In this document: positions 39,124 to 41,300 of the stretch, one piece after another
How positions within the stretch are numbered: the stretch's first letter is position 1
Layout: every line of letters starts with the position of its first letter
Virus record (IMG/VR): IMGVR_UViG_3300010885_038679
Coordinates: 1-41,300 of that record
Source: a virus
Length of the DNA stretch: 41,300 nucleotides
Direction: 5' to 3' (one strand)
Notes under the pieces: generated by a model
What the model was told of the DNA's origin: nothing
What the model saw: only the letters and a program-made list of their open reading frames with translations
Database searches by the model: none
Made by a program: the position numbers and the translations under genes

Positions 39124-39639
39124 TTAAACAGTAATTCCGTGCCTGGCGATTGCTTCGCGCAAGGCAGTTTCAATCAGCTGATTGAATGTGATATCTTGTT
39201 CGTGAGCCAGTTTCATGTATGTTAATAGTTCTTCATCACTGAAGTCAACGGGCATACTTACTCTTGTGTCGTATTCTTCCTCGTTGACAATGGCAGCAAG
39301 TTTTTCAATAAAGTCTGACGCTAACTCTAAGTCTGTGTACTCAACATCTTCCCAGGCTTCTGATATGTTACTGTCTCTATCACTGCCTTCCTTATCATGC
39401 GCTTCTTTATACGCAGGATTGATTAGTCTGTAGGCTCGTTCACGTGTGTAGTCATATGCTGTGACCTGGTACACTTCTTGAGTTTTTGTATCAAACACAA
39501 TGCTAGAACTATGTCCATCTTGCTCGCCGTTCCAGCTATCTAATGCATAAGCATTTGGTCCAAAACAATTCCAACCATACGTGCTACCCTCAGTGATACG
39601 ATAGCCTACTGCTTCCATGAATTCTTTTAATGTTACCAT
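39124..39639 (-). CDS. Hypothetical phage protein with RHH-like C-terminus
   Basis: A 171-residue acidic protein. The N-half (MVTLKEFMEAVGYRITEGSTYGWNCFG...) is of unknown fold. The last ~45 residues (MPVDFSDEELLTYMKLAHEQDITFNQLIETALREAI) read like a ribbon-helix-helix DNA-binding or dimerisation domain. Such domains often regulate transcription. Ribosome site AAAAGG before the ATG. It is followed by a strong terminator. Confidence 0.65.
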   Translation of the reverse strand: MVTLKEFMEAVGYRITEGSTYGWNCFGPNAYALDSWNGEQDGHSSSIVFDTKTQEVYQVTAYDYTRERAYRLINPAYKEAHDKEGSDRDSNISEAWEDVEYTDLELASDFIEKLAAIVNEEEYDTRVSMPVDFSDEELLTYMKLAHEQDITFNQLIETALREAIARHGITV

Positions 39640-39659
39640 TTTAAATACCTTTTATAAGA

Positions 39660-40145
39660 TTAAGTTGGGAAAGGCCAGTTATTACTTGGCGTTGTTGGAC
39701 GTGTCTTCAGTTTAACGTTCTCTTCAATGACTGTACCATCTTCATCACACAGGCTAACTTGGTACGGTGCAATAATATGTACTGCGGCATCTTCTTCTTG
39801 CCAGTCATGTTCACCATCATAGAGCCAACCTGCACCACCTTCGTAATATAGTTCTTTGAGTTCTTGTTGTTCTAATTCCAAGATGTCATCACTGAATTCC
39901 CAGTCAACGCTGATGCTGTCATCAAATTCACATCCCCATCCAGCATCTGTTTTGGCGTAAGCTACAGGATCACCAGCCCAAGGAAGATTTACGTCCATGT
40001 CAGCTTCAACAAAGCCTTGTCCCCAGCGATAGGTTTCATCTATGTTAAACCAACTAGTAGATCCGTCCGCATTGTCGCGGAACATTTCTACATGGTAAAC
40101 AATACTTTTCTTTTCTAGTGGCTTAATTAAATATACTTGACTCAT
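39660..40145 (-). CDS. Hypothetical acidic phage protein, paralog of next gene
   Basis: A 161-residue, strongly acidic protein. YRWGQGFVEADMDVNL and GCEFDDSISVDWEFSDD have counterparts in the gene at 40142-40558 (YRWGEFYCES..LDL, DDGCWAEWSFPDD), so the two are diverged tandem duplicates. Its start overlaps the other's stop by 4 bases. The function is unknown; acidic small phage proteins are often DNA mimics or inhibitors, but there is no direct evidence here. Confidence 0.65.
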   Translation of the reverse strand: MSQVYLIKPLEKKSIVYHVEMFRDNADGSTSWFNIDETYRWGQGFVEADMDVNLPWAGDPVAYAKTDAGWGCEFDDSISVDWEFSDDILELEQQELKELYYEGGAGWLYDGEHDWQEEDAAVHIIAPYQVSLCDEDGTVIEENVKLKTRPTTPSNNWPFPT

Positions 40146-40558
40146 TCTGTGTCTCCTGCGCCTACTACGTTGCCATCTTCGTCAGTTAACTCCAATGGGC
40201 CTTGTAAGATATAATCTGTATCATCACAACTCCAACCCAGGCTTTCGAGGCCTTCAAAGGAATCTTCGTCCCAGGCATTCTCAATGGCTGCCTGATCTTC
40301 TTCGCTCATGTCATCTGGAAAAGACCATTCGGCCCAGCAACCATCATCAAGGCTTACTAATTCCCAATCATAATCACTGTTGCTTAGATTGTATTCTATT
40401 AAGTTATTCAAATCCAATTCAGGCTGTTCATTGCTTTCGCAATAGAACTCGCCCCAACGATAACCTTCATGTCGAATAACAGTTTGGCCATCTTTGTACC
40501 AATACTGTTTTTCAATAGCAGACTTTTTGTATAGAGTTTTAAGAGTCCAGATTGCCAT
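40142..40558 (-). CDS. Hypothetical acidic phage protein, paralog of previous gene
   Basis: A 138-residue, very acidic protein (long Asp/Glu runs in SEEDQAAIENAWDEDSFEGLE). It shares the YRWG and WSFPDD-type blocks with the gene downstream. A strong ribosome site (AAGGAG) lies before the ATG at 40558. No membrane segment. Function unknown. Confidence 0.65.
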   Translation of the reverse strand: MAIWTLKTLYKKSAIEKQYWYKDGQTVIRHEGYRWGEFYCESNEQPELDLNNLIEYNLSNSDYDWELVSLDDGCWAEWSFPDDMSEEDQAAIENAWDEDSFEGLESLGWSCDDTDYILQGPLELTDEDGNVVGAGDTE

Positions 40559-40568
40559 GACGCTCTCC

Positions 40569-40892
40569 TTAATTATCTAAATCCATCTCAAGTGCTTCTT
40601 GCACAAGAGTCAATACTTCTTCAATGGTGCCTGCTACAATTTTAGCATTGACGTAGTCGCCTTTTTTATTGCGGCCACCTACTTCTACCATGTAGCCGTT
40701 GTCATAACGATTTACAGTAAAGTTTTCATTTACTTTTGTAATCTTGTCGCTTAACTTGTTTATTGGTTTTGCTGTTGCCATGATATCTCCTTGTTTAACT
40801 AATTCATCAAATTCTAACATAAGTTCCTCTAGGTCGTCAATGAGATCCTGTTCAGAAACTGTGGGTTCTTGTTTGGTTTTGCGCTTTGCCAT
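40569..40892 (-). CDS. Hypothetical small charged protein
   Basis: A 107-residue protein with a basic start (MAKRKTKQE), an acidic helix (IDDLEELMLEFDELVKQ) and a C-terminal beta-type domain (FTVNRYDNGYMVEVGGRNKKGDYVNAKIVAGTIEEVLTLVQEAL). The last part resembles small double-stranded-RNA- or DNA-binding-like alpha/beta units, though only loosely. It is followed 10 bases later by the acidic paralogs. Family not recognised. Confidence 0.6.
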   Translation of the reverse strand: MAKRKTKQEPTVSEQDLIDDLEELMLEFDELVKQGDIMATAKPINKLSDKITKVNENFTVNRYDNGYMVEVGGRNKKGDYVNAKIVAGTIEEVLTLVQEALEMDLDN

Positions 40893-40900
40893 TTTAAAAT

Positions 40901-41287
40901 TTATACATCAAATGTAAATGATATCCTATGATGGTCTGTAGTATTAAGAGGTACTCGGTGTACACAGTCCAAGTCGAAACAAATCCAATCGCCTGTTTTA
41001 GCTCCTACGGGTATCCATTTGCCATCAATTGGTAGTTCAATGGGTATATCGTTTTCTATTAATTTTGGATAATATACAAAACTACCATATGATGTCCCTA
41101 CCCTTTTTGTTTCACTGTGTGTATGTGCAGGCAAGTCTGTATTAGTAGGGAGAATATTAAACCATCCATTTATAATATTTTCCTTACCAGACTGTTGTTT
41201 TATTATATCAACCAACGGCTTAAATTCTTCCCAGTGTTGTGGCATCAGATGCTCTAATTTATTTCTACGTAGATACATCGCCATCAC
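40901..41287 (-). CDS. Putative 2OG-Fe(II) oxygenase (PF13759-like), possibly cut at its 5' end
   Basis: About 128 residues visible. WFNILPTNTDLPAHTHSET (H55, H57), YGSFVYYP, GDWICFDLDCVHRVPLN (H110) and HHRISFTFDV (R121) match the short putative 2OG-Fe(II) oxygenases with two close histidines in the first motif. The frame is open to the right edge, so the true start may lie outside. Within the window, GTG 41287, ATG 41284 or ATG 41278 are possible. No ribosome site is visible before the edge. Confidence 0.7.
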   Translation of the reverse strand: MMAMYLRRNKLEHLMPQHWEEFKPLVDIIKQQSGKENIINGWFNILPTNTDLPAHTHSETKRVGTSYGSFVYYPKLIENDIPIELPIDGKWIPVGAKTGDWICFDLDCVHRVPLNTTDHHRISFTFDV

Positions 41288-41300
41288 AACAGATGATAAC

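Noticed and set aside
1-41300. tRNA genes, CRISPR arrays, transposons and attachment sites
   Set aside because: I saw no cloverleaf with a CCA-type end, no regular repeat-spacer pattern, no transposase, and no integrase-linked direct repeat. A tRNAscan, a CRISPR finder and an IS search would settle this.

Overview
The window looks like part of a large tailed-phage genome (Caudoviricetes, probably a T4-like or similar myovirus of an aquatic bacterium). This is inferred from content and not from a terminase, capsid or polymerase gene, none of which is present. The phage signs are many short, tightly packed genes with stop/start overlaps (ATGA, TAATG), almost all on the minus strand, and the typical accessory load of aquatic phages: many 2-oxoglutarate/Fe(II) oxygenases, tandem radical SAM proteins, a NodU-type carbamoyltransferase, Hsp20, ClpX/ClpS, ribosomal protein bS21, a peptidase-G2-like tail protein and a SleB-type cell-wall hydrolase. 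Host-type sigma70 promoters with near-perfect TTGACA-N17-TATAAT boxes are common, so these genes are probably transcribed by host RNA polymerase. The host cannot be named from this sequence. No tRNA, rRNA, CRISPR array or transposon was seen.

Layout, read along the minus strand from high to low coordinates. (1) 41287-39124: an oxygenase-like gene at the right edge, then small acidic phage proteins, closed by a strong terminator. (2) 39055-24131: one long, overlapping operon of seven tandem radical SAM genes, two unrecognised proteins, an oxygenase, a 37-residue microprotein, a carbamoyltransferase and a secreted nuclease, ending at a terminator at 24045-24067. (3) 24005-17908: P-loop kinase, SleB hydrolase, nuclease-like protein, two tandem paralogous oxygenases, a four-TM protein, an unknown, ClpX and bS21. 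(4) 17904-12464: Hsp20 with a structured leader and its own promoter, ClpS, HAD-like protein, oxygenases, SprT-like protease and a QueC-like PP-loop protein. (5) 12486-9853: a plus-strand oxygenase, small genes, and a structured RNA that appears to lie on the plus strand (11171-11367). (6) 9788-5681: adenine phosphoribosyltransferase, MTA/SAH nucleosidase, peptidase-G2-like protein, an unknown and three oxygenases. (7) 5684-1: a plus-strand HNH nuclease, then small genes, a lipoprotein, a B12-type radical SAM protein, a GIY-YIG-like protein and tiny early-type genes.

How it may fit together (inference): eight radical SAM proteins would generate 5'-deoxyadenosine and, for some, SAH. The nucleosidase and adenine phosphoribosyltransferase form a route that would recycle the adenine to AMP. 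ClpX, ClpS, Hsp20 and bS21 form a block aimed at host proteolysis, folding and translation initiation. Eleven oxygenase-like proteins, seven tandem radical SAM proteins and a carbamoyltransferase suggest an extensive enzymatic modification programme whose substrate is unknown. The most novel-looking items are the seven-gene radical SAM array with its shared C-terminal motif, the two unknown proteins locked to it, the structured RNA, and a palindromic element placed just upstream of three promoters.
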